A stretch of 64,000 nucleotides of DNA from Apteryx mantelli (GCF_036417845.1 NC_089994.1:16696001-16760000); one strand, 5' to 3'. Shown: positions 13,165 through 28,100, numbered from the stretch's first letter. Notes: generated from the sequence alone by a model not told the origin. Numbers and translations: made by a program.

Positions 13165-16100
13165 GTGAGGCGGCGCCGGGGGAGCCCGCGGCAGCGGGGC
13201 CGGGCGGCGCGCTGCCTCTCCGGCGGTGCGGGCAGCGCGTTGCGCGGCGTTGCTTTGCGTTGCTTGGTGTTGCTTTGCTTTGAATTGCATTAACTTTCCT
13301 TGCTGTTGCTTTGCTTTGCATTGCATTGCTTTGCCTGGCGTTGCCTTGCTTTGTTTTGCTTTGCATTACATTGCATTGCTTTGCCTGGCGTTGCTCTGCC
13401 TTGCCTTGCCTTTCCTTGCCATCGCATTGCTTTTCATTGCTTTTCCCTGCTGGCCGCTCCTCCGGGAGGAACCGGCTGCAGCCTGCAGCAAGGGGTTCCC
13501 AAGGGTGCCAAAAGGCCCTTCCTCCTCCTGGTTGCATCCGGGCGAGAGGTGCTCAGAAGGGCCCAAAGGCTGCCGGAGGGTCGGCAGGGTCTGGCAGGAC
13601 GGCTGGCAGCGGTGCTGTGGTGGAGGCCGCCTCTGGCACGAGCCTCCACGGAGCAACCTTTGGCGTCCTCCACCAGCCCGGACGGCTTTTACCTGGGAAG
13701 CCTTCCTCCCCCGTGGGTAGCGGACACCGTGCCCGTGTGCGTGCGCTTAGTCTGCAAGCCAGTGTTAAAATACGACCTGCTGTTCCCCCTCCGTTTGGCT
13801 GTTAGCCTCTTTGGGGCCGTTAAGCAGAACACGCACCGCAGAAAACGTGCGATTCCCAGATTTAGCTCCCCGTCTTTAATTAAAAGCCGGTTTAGTTGAC
13901 ACGATTCGGAGTTGCCTTAACCGAACGCGAGGTGGGGGTTAGCCCGTGGGGGCCGAGTGCCAGCCGGTGTGGCTTCGGCGATGATTGATTTGCGATAAAT
14001 CCCGCGCGGGCGCTGGGCCGTCGCCGTCGGAGGTGAAGCGGCGAAGGGCGAGTGGGCGAGCGCTCCCCACCTCGGCTTCCCCACGCGCGGAGGGGCCTCG
14101 AGCCGCTTCCCGCGGCTCTGCGGGGATCACGATCCCTCAGGATTATACTGAAAGCCCGTGGCGGCCGTCGCGTTGGGCCTCCGCGTTCAACTCGAGTCCG
14201 CCCTTCGTTTGGAGGAGGACGGCGGCCGTGAGCTCTCTGAGCTGCCGGCGGGTCCCTCTCGCACCCGTTTGCCGCGTGTCTCTTGGCGAGCGAATAACTT
14301 CCCTAGCGCGTTTTGTCGTCTTCTAAGCACTAGTGCTGTTTTAGAACCATTATCCTGAAGGGTTTTGGTTAGTTATAGAATTTACCAGTTTTTGACTGTT
14401 TTTGCGTTTCCAAGCTGTGCTTGCATTTCTAATAAACACACAATTTTTTTTAATTTTTAAATTTTTTTTATTTTTTGGCAAAGAGCTTCTTATACCCTTT
14501 TTTGCCAATGCGTGAAGAGACCCTGATGCGTGAGATCTAGCGAAGCGGAGCGAGTTACTGTGCAACCCGCTGAGGTCCTGCCTGGTCTAAGCAAAACCAA
14601 ACCAATCCCAAAATAACGAGAGCTCTGGTGCCTGCACGCGGCTAGTTTGGTTATTAAGCCTTTTAAATCGGATACTAGAGCCTGTTCCTGTGAATAATGA
14701 GCAGCCAGGTCCTAATGAGAGGGAGAGCGAGGATTTGGGTTGTATGGTTTCAGCACCGTGTCTATGCTGCTGGATGGTATTAGGAAAACTGGTGGTAGTT
14801 TTCTGTGGTCTTTACCCAAGATAGCCGTTTCAGCCAAGCTTGCTCTCCTCAACGCTAACTCCGTAAGCTCTGTTTTTGGAGATACTACGGATATCGGAAG
14901 ACCCAGCTGTTTTTAAAGCAGGGCTAATGTTGAACTTCCAGGTGAAGATAAGGGACCCGACTTCCCTTCCCTGAGGAGGTGAAGCCGCGGTCCGGGATGG
15001 CAGCCCCAGGGCTCGTCCCCGCCGGCGGCACCCGTCTTCTCGTTAGCCCTCCGAGGCCTCCCGCTTTGTCCCCCAGCCAAGAGGGGGGTCAAACCAGCAG
15101 CACTGCTCAGTGGGCTTGCAGCTGGTGTTTGTGTCCTGATTACCGCCAGTCAAGCACTGATTCGGGGCTTCAGAGGATAAACAAGCTGCGATAAAAGCGC
15201 TCCTTGCAAGGAGCATCTAATACTGCGGAGAGGGGAGGGTTTAAGGGCTTAAGCCAGAATATGGTGCATTAAATTGCTTGAGTGCATTTGGAATAGAGAT
15301 GGCAGCTGTGGCCGGGAGACTTGCCTAAACACTGAGGTTTCCATGTGTAGTTGTTTTCGTATTTTCCTTCTGGCTCCTCATTGCCTTTCCTCCTTTTTTC
15401 AAGTGTAATCAGGCTGTGAAATCAGAGTTCTTGATCTGTGATTTAGCCAGCTATTTGACTAGGACAGATTGGGATCAAGAGTGTGATTTCATTATAGGGT
15501 GGGGCTGGGATGAGCAGCTCCTGAGTGGGAAAGCTCGTTGGAAAGATTAAGTGACACGAATGTGGAGAAAAGCTGGGGAAAACTCTAGGCTCCTATCATC
15601 TCCTAGAAAAACAGAGCTGTGGGTTTGCTTGCTTCCTTCAGAGGTAAAGGAGCAGATGCAATCTGTAACCCAGAGGGCTGTTTCTCACAAATTGCTCTTT
15701 TTGTCCTGCAGGAAACTCACAAAGTTTATAGGCAGAAACTTGAAGAAGTCACCGGCTTGCAGACGGCCTGCAGCAGCTCCATACAGAAACAGAAGAAGAC
15801 ATTAAAAGATTTGAAGTACCGCCTGCAACGGTAACGGGAGATGGGAGGGGGTGATTCTCCTTCCCAAATGGCAGATTTGTTTGGAATTTTAGCATTTAAA
15901 ATGAAGTCTGTATTAATCTTGAGTCTCCTCAGTTTATCACAGCCAGAGAAAATGTTCTTAACCCACCTTGAGAAATTTAAAGAGTCCTAGAAATAAAGGA
16001 AGACCAACCAGATCTCTGAGGGAGCGCTTTGGAGCCTGCATGGGTTTGCATCCTCACGGTGGATCCTGTACACTGCAGGATGGCACTGCCTTTGGTCCGC

Positions 16101-19100
16101 TCCGCGTGCTTTGCTAGGTCAGAAAACCTTTTCTCTGTAAGCTGTGCTGGAAGTTCACTCCTTGAAGGTGTAACTCACTCCGGGGTTGATTTACCTGAGG
16201 GAACTGCCTTCAGCTGTTCGACTGATCTTTGGGAGCCATAGGCTAGATTCCTTGTATGCAGGCCTGAAAATATCCGCTCAAACATCCTAAGTTGCTGCTT
16301 CCGGTGTTTTCTGATTTACATTAATTGGTAAAACTGCAGTTTGCCAGTAAATCATCAGCTGTGCCTTTTGTTACAGCACGAAGTATTTTATGGCTGAAGA
16401 AGCGTAACTGCACAACTGTGCCCTTGGTAGCTGTAGTTTTGAGCTCAGTAACCAGACTGTTTGTAACTTATGGACAATCTCTTTCACCATGTTTCTTTCA
16501 GTATTTAAAAACTTTTTGGAGGGCTGAGCCTGGCAGCTTATATGAGACTCTTAAATGACCCTTGGGCTCCACTATAGATGTTGGAGTTGCATTGCTTAAC
16601 ACCCCTGTCCTTGTCCATTGAAAGCTTCATAGGGTTCCCTGTTGGGAGGACCATGTTTAAGGTCCTCCCAGTAAGCACAGGAGGGCAATTGCAACTCGCT
16701 AATCAGCGATGTCCTCGGAGGAGCAGCCGCGCTGTGCAGACTGCCAGGTTTCCTGCCCTTTCGTTGTCCTGCGCCTGGGCGGTAGGTACCGAAGGAGGAG
16801 GCAGCCCCTTTTCCGCCCGTTCCTCGCTACGGAGAGTGGCGTTTCCCATTAGTTTTGTGCCCTGACAGCTCATCCTCTGTGTTTGCTGCGGGGATGGGGA
16901 TTAACTTCAGAAGTCCCCCTGGGGCGGCCGGAGGGGGCTGCGAGTGGACACCTCTGCTCCCTGCAGCCCTGGCTTGCGCCACGCTCAGCAGCGGCCTCTC
17001 TGCGGGCGGCTGGTTCTGGAGGTTTCGTAGAGCTCGTTGCTGCAGACATCAGCGCTTGTGCATCCCTTCTGGTCCCTCCTGTAGATGGAAACGCGCAGCT
17101 TTGTGCATGGAGCAGCGGTATTCAGGGGGGTTTGCAGAGCTGCTGCAAAGCTCTACTCTCGTCCACCACCACCAGCGTGCAGAAACGCCCGGGCTGCGCT
17201 GCCTGCTGTTCCTAAAGTGGCCTGTTTCAGGAGAGGGAGCACATGGAGAAAGGCAAACCAGAAGGTCCCTTTCCCCCACCTTCCTCTGTCCAACCTACTG
17301 TTAATTGTGCAGGGGCTGAATCGACCTCTCAATTTAAATGAGTTTGACATGCTTTCGCTGGTGGCTGTGTAGGATGCATGAGGTCACTTCTTGTTTTTAA
17401 AGGCTGTACAGTGAGCTTTTGTCTTCAGCTGGCCTCTCACGAAGAGTTTATGTGGTCTGGGTAGCGGCTTTTCAACTTACAGGGAGTTCAGATCAGTTTG
17501 GAGTTTGTAAAAGCAGCGTCTGAAACCACACACAAACATTTGGAGGAAGTTCCTGTAAAACTCCCTCCAATATGCCCTCATGGCTTTTGCAGTGGAAGAA
17601 GTACAGAATCTGGTCAATGAAATGAAGAGAAGCTTATTTACAAACCAGCTGATTGAAATTATCTGCAGTGAAACAAACCAGGTGGTCAAATTACCACTTG
17701 GCTTACCAATGATTTTAAGTGGAAAATACAGGAATGATGTGCACAATGGGATAAACTTACATAGTAAACTTCTGAACAGCATGGATTTTATGGCAATGTT
17801 ATCTTCCTTTAAATAAAAAGGAGGTAAAAATGTAAACAGGAGAATCTTGTTTCTGTGTTCCCGCAGGTGCAAGCCCAGAGCTAGTCCTGAAGAATTTGCT
17901 CTCATACAGCAAATCAGCAGCCAGATCAAAGAGAGGCAAAATGTTTTCTTTGACATGGAAGCCTACTTGCCAAAGAAGAACGGGTATGTACTTTGTCGGA
18001 ACAGGCGTGTGCTCTAAGAAAACTGATTTTTAAATACTCACAGCGGTGGTGTTCCCAAAGGAGTATGTGTGTATTGAAGAAATGCATGTAAAACTGGATT
18101 AATCATAAATCTCTTGCTGAGTTGCTGTCAGTTGCACATAAAACTCACTAGCTAGAAGTGTATGTAAATGTACTGTGTGTAGGCACAGACAGGTTTTCTT
18201 GCTAAAAGAGAATCTGCATTGGTGAGAGATCACGCAGTTAAGTGTTTCACACTATAATGCTTTCCTGTGCTAATTTTTTAAAGACTAAATCAGCACAAGA
18301 GTTTTCTGTCTCATTTCTTTTAAATAGTGCATTTAGCTGACTTCAAGTTTGCACTTTGCTCTAAGTCAGGTTGCTAGGACAGGTTTCTTTCAGCTGTCAA
18401 GTGCTGTCCGCCGCTGGGAAACAGGAGATGTTGATGCCATTTGTGGAGCAAACTGGGCCAAGTGACTTGATCTTGGTTGGTTTGTTTTCCCCTTCCTGCC
18501 CTAACATTTGCTCAAGTTGGCTTTTTCAATGCCTGTGGTGAGCAGAGCTCGTTGGGTGGAAACGCTCCAGAGCGGGGGAAGCGATGCAAAGTAAACCGGC
18601 AGATATGAGGGACCGTAGTGGCGTGGCTGGTTCATCGCGCAGTCCGAGGGGGGTTGAGTGGGAAGGAGAGGTGGAGCAGAAGGGAGGGCTGGCGCGAGCC
18701 AGGAAGCCGTAACTGTTAATGCGGAGGTTTGGCAATCGGCATATTCCTATGAGCTTTCCCGTGTAGCACCCGGCACACCCGTGCCTTGGCGGCTGAAATG
18801 TCTCCTCCCCATGGGGCTGTGGGCTGCCGCTCGCAGGTGGAGCGGTCTGCTGGAAACTTCTCATCCGACTTCTCCTTTTTATTTTTTGTTCTCGTTTTTC
18901 TTTTCTTTTTCTTTTCTCTCTCTGTACACACGCTGCTTCTCACACTTAGACCAAAGTACAGAAGAGAGACCAAGAAAAGAAAAAGAAACTTTTTCTCAAA
19001 CTTCTTGGAAATGCTGACCAAAACACAGTGCAAGTGAGCGCAGGCTGAAGACAGCCCTGGTGGAGGAGTTTGTGGAGAGCCTTCTGCATTTAAGCCCTCT

Positions 19101-22100
19101 TCTGTAGTTTGCTTCTCTAGTGTGCTTTAATTAAAGCTTAGAGCAAAAAGCAGTTTAGTCAAATATGACAGTCTCTTCAAAACTAATCTGCCTTGTTCTG
19201 CTGTGTTCAAATAAAACAGACTTATGTGGGTCTCTTGTTTTTCGTCTTCCAGTTTGTACTTAAATCTGGTGCTGGGAAATGTGAACGTAACTCTTCTGAG
19301 TAACCAAGCAAAGTAAGTGAGCGTTTTTCTGGTGTTGTTTGAGGCATGCTGGACTCAAGAAAATGGCAATTTTTCTATAAATTTAGGGAATAAAAAAGCT
19401 GCTACTTCTTAACCCAGAAACCAGCTCTTACGGACTGAAGCCCTAGAGTTGCCTTACAGTGTAACAGCTCTGCAGCCCAGACCCTGCAGGCAAAATGCTG
19501 CCTTTCCCCCCCGTCAGCTGGTTTTCTGAGTGGTGTTAGGCAAAAACTGTCCCTGGGATGGGCAGGTCTGACTGCGTTATGCAGAAGTGTGCTGGCGGTC
19601 AGGATCCCTAAATGGCATGCACACACTCTCCCTCGTTCCCATTTTTCCTTTGGTTAAACTTCCAGTGCAGTTAGTTCAACCCAAATCCTCCTGCTCGGCA
19701 GGGCTCTTGCTTCTGCAGCGTACAAAGACTTTATTTCTATTCTGTTGCACCCATTTCTTGGTGAGAGGAGGAGGAAGCATGAGGATGAAGGCTGTGGTCC
19801 TGGGGGAAGGCTGTGCAGAGGGGGACTGGGAGAGCGCTGGGTGCACGTGGCTGGGGAAGGGCGGATGTGTTTTCACCTGGATTTGTGTCTGGTTTGAAAG
19901 AAGGAAAGTCTCATTCCAGTAAAACACCCCTTGCAAAGCATGAGGTCTCCTGCATTGTAATTGTTTTATTACAGGTTTGCCTACAAAGACGAATATGAAA
20001 AGTTCAAACTTTATCTGACAATAATCTTGTTACTTGGGGCTGTGGCCTGCAGGTTTATTCTTCACTACAGGTAAGCCTGCATTTTTACTTGTAACCAAGT
20101 ATTCTGAATAAAAACATACTCAATCTGAACTAACTCTTCTCATTTTCTGTTAAAGACTGAGACTTGGGCAATATTTAGGCTTTGAGTAGTTACACTACCC
20201 CAGCAGGAGAACTTCTGTACCTGTTCTTCAGTGCAGCCTGGCCCTGCATCTTAGCTACTTGGTTTTCCTTGTTTGCTATTAATATTTTAGGAGTCTGTTA
20301 CAACTAAGAAAAGTTGAGCATTTTATTTCCTGATCTGTTTTGGTTTTCATGGTGTTTTGGTGTACTTGGGAATGAGCGGTTGGTTTTGTTCTCTGGTTTT
20401 CCAATAGTCCCCAAAAGGAATCATCACTGTGCTGAAGGTGTGGGGCTGCAAACACCTAATGAGAACATTTGCATCAAGTGGTCAGATTTGAAATTAGGTC
20501 ACAATAACTTATCTGAGCACCAACAAGCTTCCACTATTAAGTTTTGTTTAAAAAAAATAACATAAGTCTTGAAGCCTGACCCTTTTATCAGGGTCTCCAT
20601 GGGTCTGGGATGAATGCAGGACTGCACCATGGAAATACATTGCTGTATAAAAGGGCTGCCCAGAATCCCTGTGGCTGCAGGGACTTGCAAATGGCAAAAT
20701 AAAGACTTCTTTTTTTCTCCAGAGTGTAATGCTCTTCTGCTTTTTTAGTTGATTGGATTTATATAGATCTCATTCAATCTCCTCATTGAATTAGCCTGGA
20801 AATGCCTCTCTAAACTGGATCATCTGCTGCTTCCATGGTGCTTTCTCTCCTTCAGAAGGAATTAATGTCATCTCTACGTACCTGCTTATCAGCTTGAGAT
20901 CTTCAGCGTTAGATCTTGGGGCACTTCCCAGAGTAACGGACTTTGAGCCTGGCAGGGTTGCTGATGTGTGCGGTTCTGCATGTGGGTTAAAGATGTTCAG
21001 GACTGGGCCTTTGTCTGTGGTCTCGCTTGGGCAGGTTTTCATTCACCCTGTTTCTTGGGGGAAGGGAGGAGGAATAGGGATTTTTAAAGGAATGTTTATA
21101 ATTAAGAGGATTTTTACTGTATTTTTTTTTTAAACAGGGTGACAGATGAAGTGTTTAACTTTCTATTAGTGTGGTATTACTGCACGCTGACGATACGGGA
21201 AAGCATTCTCATTAGCAATGGATCAAGGTACCATGCAATCTGCAAAAACTATTTAAAGCATGAAATGTCCTTAAAAGAAAAACAAGCAACAAAAGCGGAT
21301 TTGGTTTGGTGTTGAAGCCCAGCAAATCTGAGACGATGATTCTTCTCTGCAGGGTCTGTTGTCTCCGACCCTCTCTCCGTTCACTTGCAAAGGCAGGTGT
21401 GGCCACCTGAGATTTGGGAAGGGAGGAGAAGGTGCACTTTCTGAGAAGTCCATACTCTCTTGATCCAAAGTATTGAATGTTTTTGGTAGCTACCAAAAGT
21501 TAATTGTAGGTGTGGTCTGGAGTATGAAAGTGTGCGTGTTCAGCAAAACGACCGGCCCGAGGTACTAGCTTTGTGCCTTTCTTTGACGGTAGCAGTGTGG
21601 GTCTGGGTGAATGCATACATAAACTGATTTCATAGTAGAAAAAGGAAGTAGAAGCTAAGTTAACATCTGCATTACTCCATGTGGTTAGCGTGACCACTCT
21701 GCAGGTCACTGCAACATGTTCTGAAGTGCTCAACTAAATTACAGTTTTGTCGAGGGAAAATTGGCGGTTAGGAGGAGATAATTGTATAAAGAGCTAGGAA
21801 CACAAGTAAAACCCCATGAGAAGTAGATGATGATCCTTAAGCCTTGCCCTCACTTTCCTTTTCATGACACCCTTAGTAGGAGTATCCTGAATCGCTTCCA
21901 GGCTCAGCTGGAGTTATTAGGAGTTTCCAGTCTCCTGTTCCAGTTACATCCCTGGCACTGAGCTTTGCGGCTCAAACGATGTACTGGGTTATTAGGCGCG
22001 CCCAGAACATTATTACAGTGGAAGAATCCTGGGAGGAGAAATGCAGCTTTCTCCGAGAGTCTTACCCCATGTGGTTGTGCGGTCCAGCTTGCAGCTCTCG

Positions 22101-25100
22101 CGGGGTCTGGGTGCCGCCCTGCAGGCCACGTGCGTGGTGAGGTTGGGGCTGACGATGGTGCGAGGACTGCTGGGTGTGCAGCTCTCCGGGCGGACGTGAA
22201 CCCGGAGAGCTTTTGGGATCAGAATTGCTAGGCTGTTTGGCCACTCTGGCCATGGAGCAGGATGATGAGATTTTGCTTATGAATTGTTCCTGGAGCATCT
22301 CCCTTAAGTCTGGGTTATCTGTGCTGTGTGGTATCGCTGTGAATCGCTGCTCTAAATGAGGAGTAGGGGACACATCTCGTTTGTGGCTGGGGAGAGAAGA
22401 GCCCGTCCTTGCCAAGGAGTCTGATAAGGATGCCAAGGGAGGGAGCTTCACACTGATATTAAAAAATGCCCATGCAATATGACCTCGCCAGAAGTGGGTT
22501 CAAACAAAAGTCAATCCACAATCCGTGTGCATTTTTTCTCAAAAATCAGAATGAAACAAACCTGCAAGCCGGCACTTCCCATTCCAGCCAAATGCTGCCT
22601 GGGCCTTTCTGGTGCTCCCAGGGAGGCGTTCGTGTCCCTGCCCTCCCCCCGAGAGTCCCCCAAAGCAGGAGGAATTACAGGACATCTGCCAACTCCTGCA
22701 GCGCTCCTGGAAACTGAGACAGCCCTTGGTGAGGGTCGTTCTCCAGCTGGAAAGAATGATAATCAGACTGGTTTTGCTGTGCCTCTTGCTGCCTTTACTC
22801 TGGCACATCTTGGCAGAGCTTAGAGAAGTTGCTCGGATTTGCACTTGTGTAACTTAAATGGGAGTCTGATCTTAGATTTTAGCAATAACCTGACGGCTGC
22901 ATGTCTCAAGGTCGCGTTGTCCAGATAGGCCGGCACAACCGTGGCGGGGAAAAAGGCAGCGATCGCCACGAGTCTGTGCGTTGGTTTGCTGCTGGGTGAG
23001 TGGCTGCTGCTGCAATGTTTGCAGCTCCCCGTTACATTAATTAATTGGGCTTTCTAACTTGTCTCGTTTGCTGCCTTTCGAACAGCCAACATTGTGTTAG
23101 CTCAGCTTCCCACACACGTTCCCACTCGGCAAACACCGCTCTGGGGAACCAGATGACTTGCGCACTCCCTTGTCCAGGGGCAGACCAGCACTCATGGCAG
23201 TGGCAGGAGCCAGCAGTGTTCTCCTAACTAAGTGGTAACGATGGGGTGTGCATCGCTTTAGCAAGGCCTGGCGATCGGCTGGAGCAGCTGAGGGCTCCTT
23301 ATTTCAGCTGGTCACTTCTATCTCTGAAATTGGTGTGCACTGGTGGTTTCATCTGGGATCTCCTGCTTTTGAGGGCTTTCCAGAGCGGGGGGATTGCTGG
23401 TGGGGGCTGGAGACCAAATGGTGCCTCTTGCCCTGCCTCTGTAATGCTGCAGGGATCTAAGCACTGGCGAGGCATCGCCCCGCTGCCTGCTGTTCGGGGA
23501 ACTCAGAGCTGGAAGGGCATGCGAGAACCAAAATTCATGAACTTTTCCTTTGAGCCTTGCAGAGGATTGTGTGTGTGCATGTGTGTGTTTTTTGTTTGTA
23601 CTTGGTTTTTGTTTTTTTTGTTACGGGGCACCCAAAGCACAAGGGTATTAAGAGCTTGCCTGAGACCAGCAAAGAAACCTCTGGCTGGGCCTGGATCCAG
23701 TGCAGCCACTGATGTGGGTTGCAGGATTACCAGTGGCTCAATGCTGTCTCAGTGTTTGAGGCTCAACACCTTTGGTCTGAGACACCCAAAATTAGCCTGT
23801 CATGTTGGTTTAGTTTCTAATGCAGCGCTGTCCATGGGATAGTTCTTTGCTTTTTGATTCTCCCTCGTTTGCCTTCATTTGCTGTGGTTTAAGTTTCCGA
23901 GCTTTCTGCAGTGTTTCTACTTGAAAGAAATGGCCACCTAAGAAAAAGAACTTTGAAACTTCACTTATTTGCATGGCAGGGAAAGAAAGGGTGCGTGGGC
24001 TGAAACTCGTACATCGTTAGTCATTGCGATACCTCTTGCCACTATGACTGCTGGCTCTTTCTGTGCTAGAAAGTCTGCTTATTCCTGCCTCGTTTGGGAG
24101 CACGCGAGACCCGTCACGTTGTCCTGAGTCTTCCTGCAGCGGTCGTGGGTTTGTAGCCCCCAGTTAAACCTTCTTAGGAGACAGTGCCTTGCACAAACCC
24201 CGCTCCTGGGACGCACTTGCAGCGAGTCGCAGCCCCTCCGGCAGAGGCAGCCCGGCTCCCCGCGCCGCTGCCTTGCGCTTGCTCATCCCGCAGCTTTCCT
24301 TCACTCGCAGCTGCGGTGATTCTGCGCAATACCGGTTTGTTTAAAAAAAAGGGTGTGAGTGAGTGGGTCGGTTGGTGCTGAGTTTTTTCCCTTGGCTCTG
24401 CTGTCGCTGACATCCCTCGCCGTGAGCGAGGCCTCGTGGGGCTGTGCAGAGGCTCCTGCAGCAGGCGTTTGCTGGCAGCCGGGTGCCGGGGGAAGATACC
24501 CGACTGCGGTCTGGGGCCTCGTCTCCCTGTGCTTGGGTTTGGTGACCGCTGGCCGCCCCCAGGAGCGGGTGAAACTTGCTTTCCGGGGAGAGCTGCAGGC
24601 TGGTCCTGGGCTCGCACCATGGCGCGCTGCGAGCGGTCGGGCTTGCGTGGCATTCGCGTCCCCCCACGTACTGTACGTTAACGGATTTGTGCTGCCTCTT
24701 GATGGTTTCTTGGACACTCCTTTCCTTTGGTGCTGACCTGGCCAATCTTTTGCTCCTTAGAGTTGGGCCATCCATTTTGTCCCGCTCACCCCAATCTCTA
24801 GGATTGTTTTTTGTCTTTAAAGTCAAACTTTCAATATTGAGATCCATGTTTTCCTTCTAACTGTTGCATTTTTTTATTATTTTTTTCTGTGCAGGATCAA
24901 AGGCTGGTGGGTGTCTCATCACTACGTCTCCACATTTTTGTCTGGGGTGATGTTAACATGGTGAGTTTTCTCTCGTCTGCTGGTAGGTGCTTCAAACAAA
25001 CAGCATCGTCAGAGCGTTTAAATCCTCTGTGACCATGTAACTCTGTCGCACTGGCACCTGCCTTAATATTTGTGTGATGTTACTGCTGTTTGGAATGCTA

Positions 25101-28100
25101 AATACAACCCTGTGTAAGCTTGTATTTACAAAGCTAGCTTAAAAAAAAAAAAAAAACTGGCAAAAACAAAACTCCCAGAATTTAGTTGCGGTGATGGTAC
25201 CAAAATCTCTGCAAGTCTCCCAGTTTCTGTCTCTGTACGAAGAACTGAGCAAACAAGTAGCACTTTGCTTTAGTGGGAGAATGACAGCAAATGAACTCTG
25301 TTCAGTGCCTTTACTGAATCCAGATTATAAATCAAGTATAAAGCAAAAAATTCAAGTTATGCTCAAACAGATAGTACTGTTTAGCAAAAAACACAATGCG
25401 CCCTGCGTGGGGTGACCATACAAACCGTTTCAACTTTGTTTGTATGGACTGATTGATTAATAATTAAAAATTGTTTTAAAACAACAAACAAATTTCTGAT
25501 TTTGAGTCTTTGAGGGAGTTGTACAGTGGCTGGAGTGGAAGGCTCCTTGTACTCCATATGTCCCGAATTAGCTTTAGGATAAGGAATGCAACAACCCCCC
25601 TTGGCTGCACCACTTTGATTCTTGATGCAGACACTGCTGAACAGCTTTGATCGCTGCCTAGAGAAAACTGCTATAAACAAACGCATAAGAGGGGGCAGCA
25701 TTCAGATGCGTTGGAGAGGGGAAGCCTAATCAGATGATTTCCTACAGTGCAGGATTCCTATGGGTGGCTGTAACACCCCTTCTAGGCTCTGTATGGGGTG
25801 GAGCGGGCTGGAAACCAGCTGCTTGCTTCATTTGCTAATGGGATCAGGCTTGACTGGCAAGGGAAAGGCACTGTGTAGGTTTGTGTTTTGTTTTTGTTTT
25901 TTTTTAATCAAGTGAATGAATTTCCTTTGTGTGTTTTGCTTTCAGGCCAGATGGACTCATGTATCAAATGTTTCGCAGTCAATTTTTAGCGTTTTCAATA
26001 TTTCAGAGTGAGTATATCTTGATAATTCAGTCTTAAACTGTATAAACATAAACAATATCATACAACTGCAAATATGCAATATGCAAGTATAAACAATAGT
26101 TGAACACTTTTGGATGTGTTAAACTAGTTTGATACATTTTTCATTCTTCTGAATAGCCAGTGCAACATGTTTTCTCTCTCCTTCTCCAGGTTGTGTTCAG
26201 TTCCTCCAATATTACTATCAGAGGGGCTGCCTATATAGACTCCGTGCTTTGGGGGAGAGAAACCACTTGGACCTTACAGTGGGTGAGGTTTTCTGCAATA
26301 CTCAGTTTGCAAAACTTTCTGATATGTCAAGCAAATGGGACGAGTTTTAAATACAGTGATATGGGCTGGGCTTGATCTTCAAAGAGCAAGGAACGCTTCC
26401 TTTGCATAGCTCTCATTTCCCCTGCCTGGCCGCCTTTGTCCTAAGGCAGGAAAAGAGGAGCGAGGTTTTTATCCCCGTAGGTCGGAAGCAGAGGGCTCTG
26501 ATCCCTGTCGGGTCCTCTCAGGGGTAAGCCCAGGGTGGTTTTCATCCCCATCATCATCCTCCTCCTATTACCACACCTTCAAGTGTATATTTTAAGCTAG
26601 TTGGTTATAGCTGAGCAGGACGGGAATAGTCCTTACGGGGGGAGCAGGTTGGGGGACTGATCATAGATGGAGGCCTGGCTGGGGAGAGCCGCTCCCCATG
26701 CGCACCGTGGAGAAACTGGGGGACGTTTCGCAAAGGGGACAAGATGCAGCTTTGGCCCTGCCTCCTGGGGGCAGCCCCTGGCTCTCCTGTGCTCACTCTG
26801 TGCATCTTCTTTTAACCTTTTGCAGAAGGATTTCAGTCCTGGATGTGGCGGGGGCTGACATTCCTCCTTCCCTTCTTGTTCTTTGGGCATGTAAGTTGGG
26901 CAGTCCAGTCCCTCCATCCAACACCGCTGCGTGTACACGGGCGCTAGAGTGAGTCCGCTGTTACTGCTGCGACTGCAGCACAGCAGCGAGGAGGTTGTCT
27001 TTGAATCGCATGTTCCTGTGGCAAATGTTTCTAAGTTTTGCTAGCAATGAAATTGCTTCTTCTCTTTTTAGTTCTGGCAGCTATATAATGCAATCACACT
27101 TTTTGGATTGTCAAGGCATAAGGAGTGCAAAGAATGGCAGGTGGGTGTTGGTTCTGCTCAGAAAAAACATGGCGGCAGGGCATTTTTATTATAATTATTA
27201 TTATTAAACCAGATCCTTAAAGATGTTTGGGCATCTATGCCCATCTAAATACCTCAACATCATCTGGCACAGCGCCTATACAGTAGAAGTTAAGATATGT
27301 CAGCTCTTTAAAATAAAGTCGAGTTACTGTAGGAAAACTTGCACCCTTAGCTAACTACACAAAATTAAAGGCAGAAGGTGCAGGGGAAAGAAAGCACATT
27401 TGGGTAAATATCCCAGCAAGGTATTCATGTATAGCAATGTAATAGCAATGACTGCGATGTTGCTGGTTCTTTTTACAGCTAAACCATGGGTTACACACAA
27501 AAAATGATAACAATGAATCAGATCAGAAATACATTATCTACCCTACTTTTAGGGATCCTTTCACTTGTCTTCCTATTCGCTGTCACCCATCAAACCTGTC
27601 TGTTTTCCAGCTATCCTGTTGTTTCTGTAGATTCAGACTGATCACAGGCAGTGATGTATACGACCATGTCACATGGGCAGCGATGCAGGCAATCTGATAT
27701 GCTTTATTTGGGTCAGGTCTTGCTGTAGTTTGTCACCGGCCTACTTTGTTCACTGGCATAAAGGGAGGAACGCAGCTTCTCATATAAATGTGCGTGCCAC
27801 TGCTGCTAGGTGAGAGTGCTTGTAGCGTAATGCTAATCCATTGGCTTCGTAATGATTGGACTTTACTGGCTGAAAGTGTCCAAAGGTGTTGAATGGAAAT
27901 CATTTCAAAAATAATCCACGTATAGACCTTGTTGTAATATTTAAAAAACAGTAAATGCTACTTAAATGATCATGATAAAAATATACTTCCCTGTTAACTC
28001 ACAAAAGTAGATGTGTGGGTGTATGTTTGTCTATGATCTTCTCTCCTCATGGGCTACCGGTAGGACTTGCCAACCAAACCTGCCCGGGCTCACTCACAGG

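Noticed and set aside
12476-13537. 353-codon minus-strand open frame over the TMEM120B promoter
   Set aside because: It translates the minisatellite, exon 1 antisense and the TTGCT array. The protein is Pro/Ala/Arg then Lys/Gln/Asn repeat, as expected from repeats lacking stops.
17580-17816. Open frame of 78 codons just before TMEM120B exon 3, considered as an extra exon
   Set aside because: It would add sequence absent from TMEM120 proteins, and exon 2 joins exon 3 in the correct phase without it.
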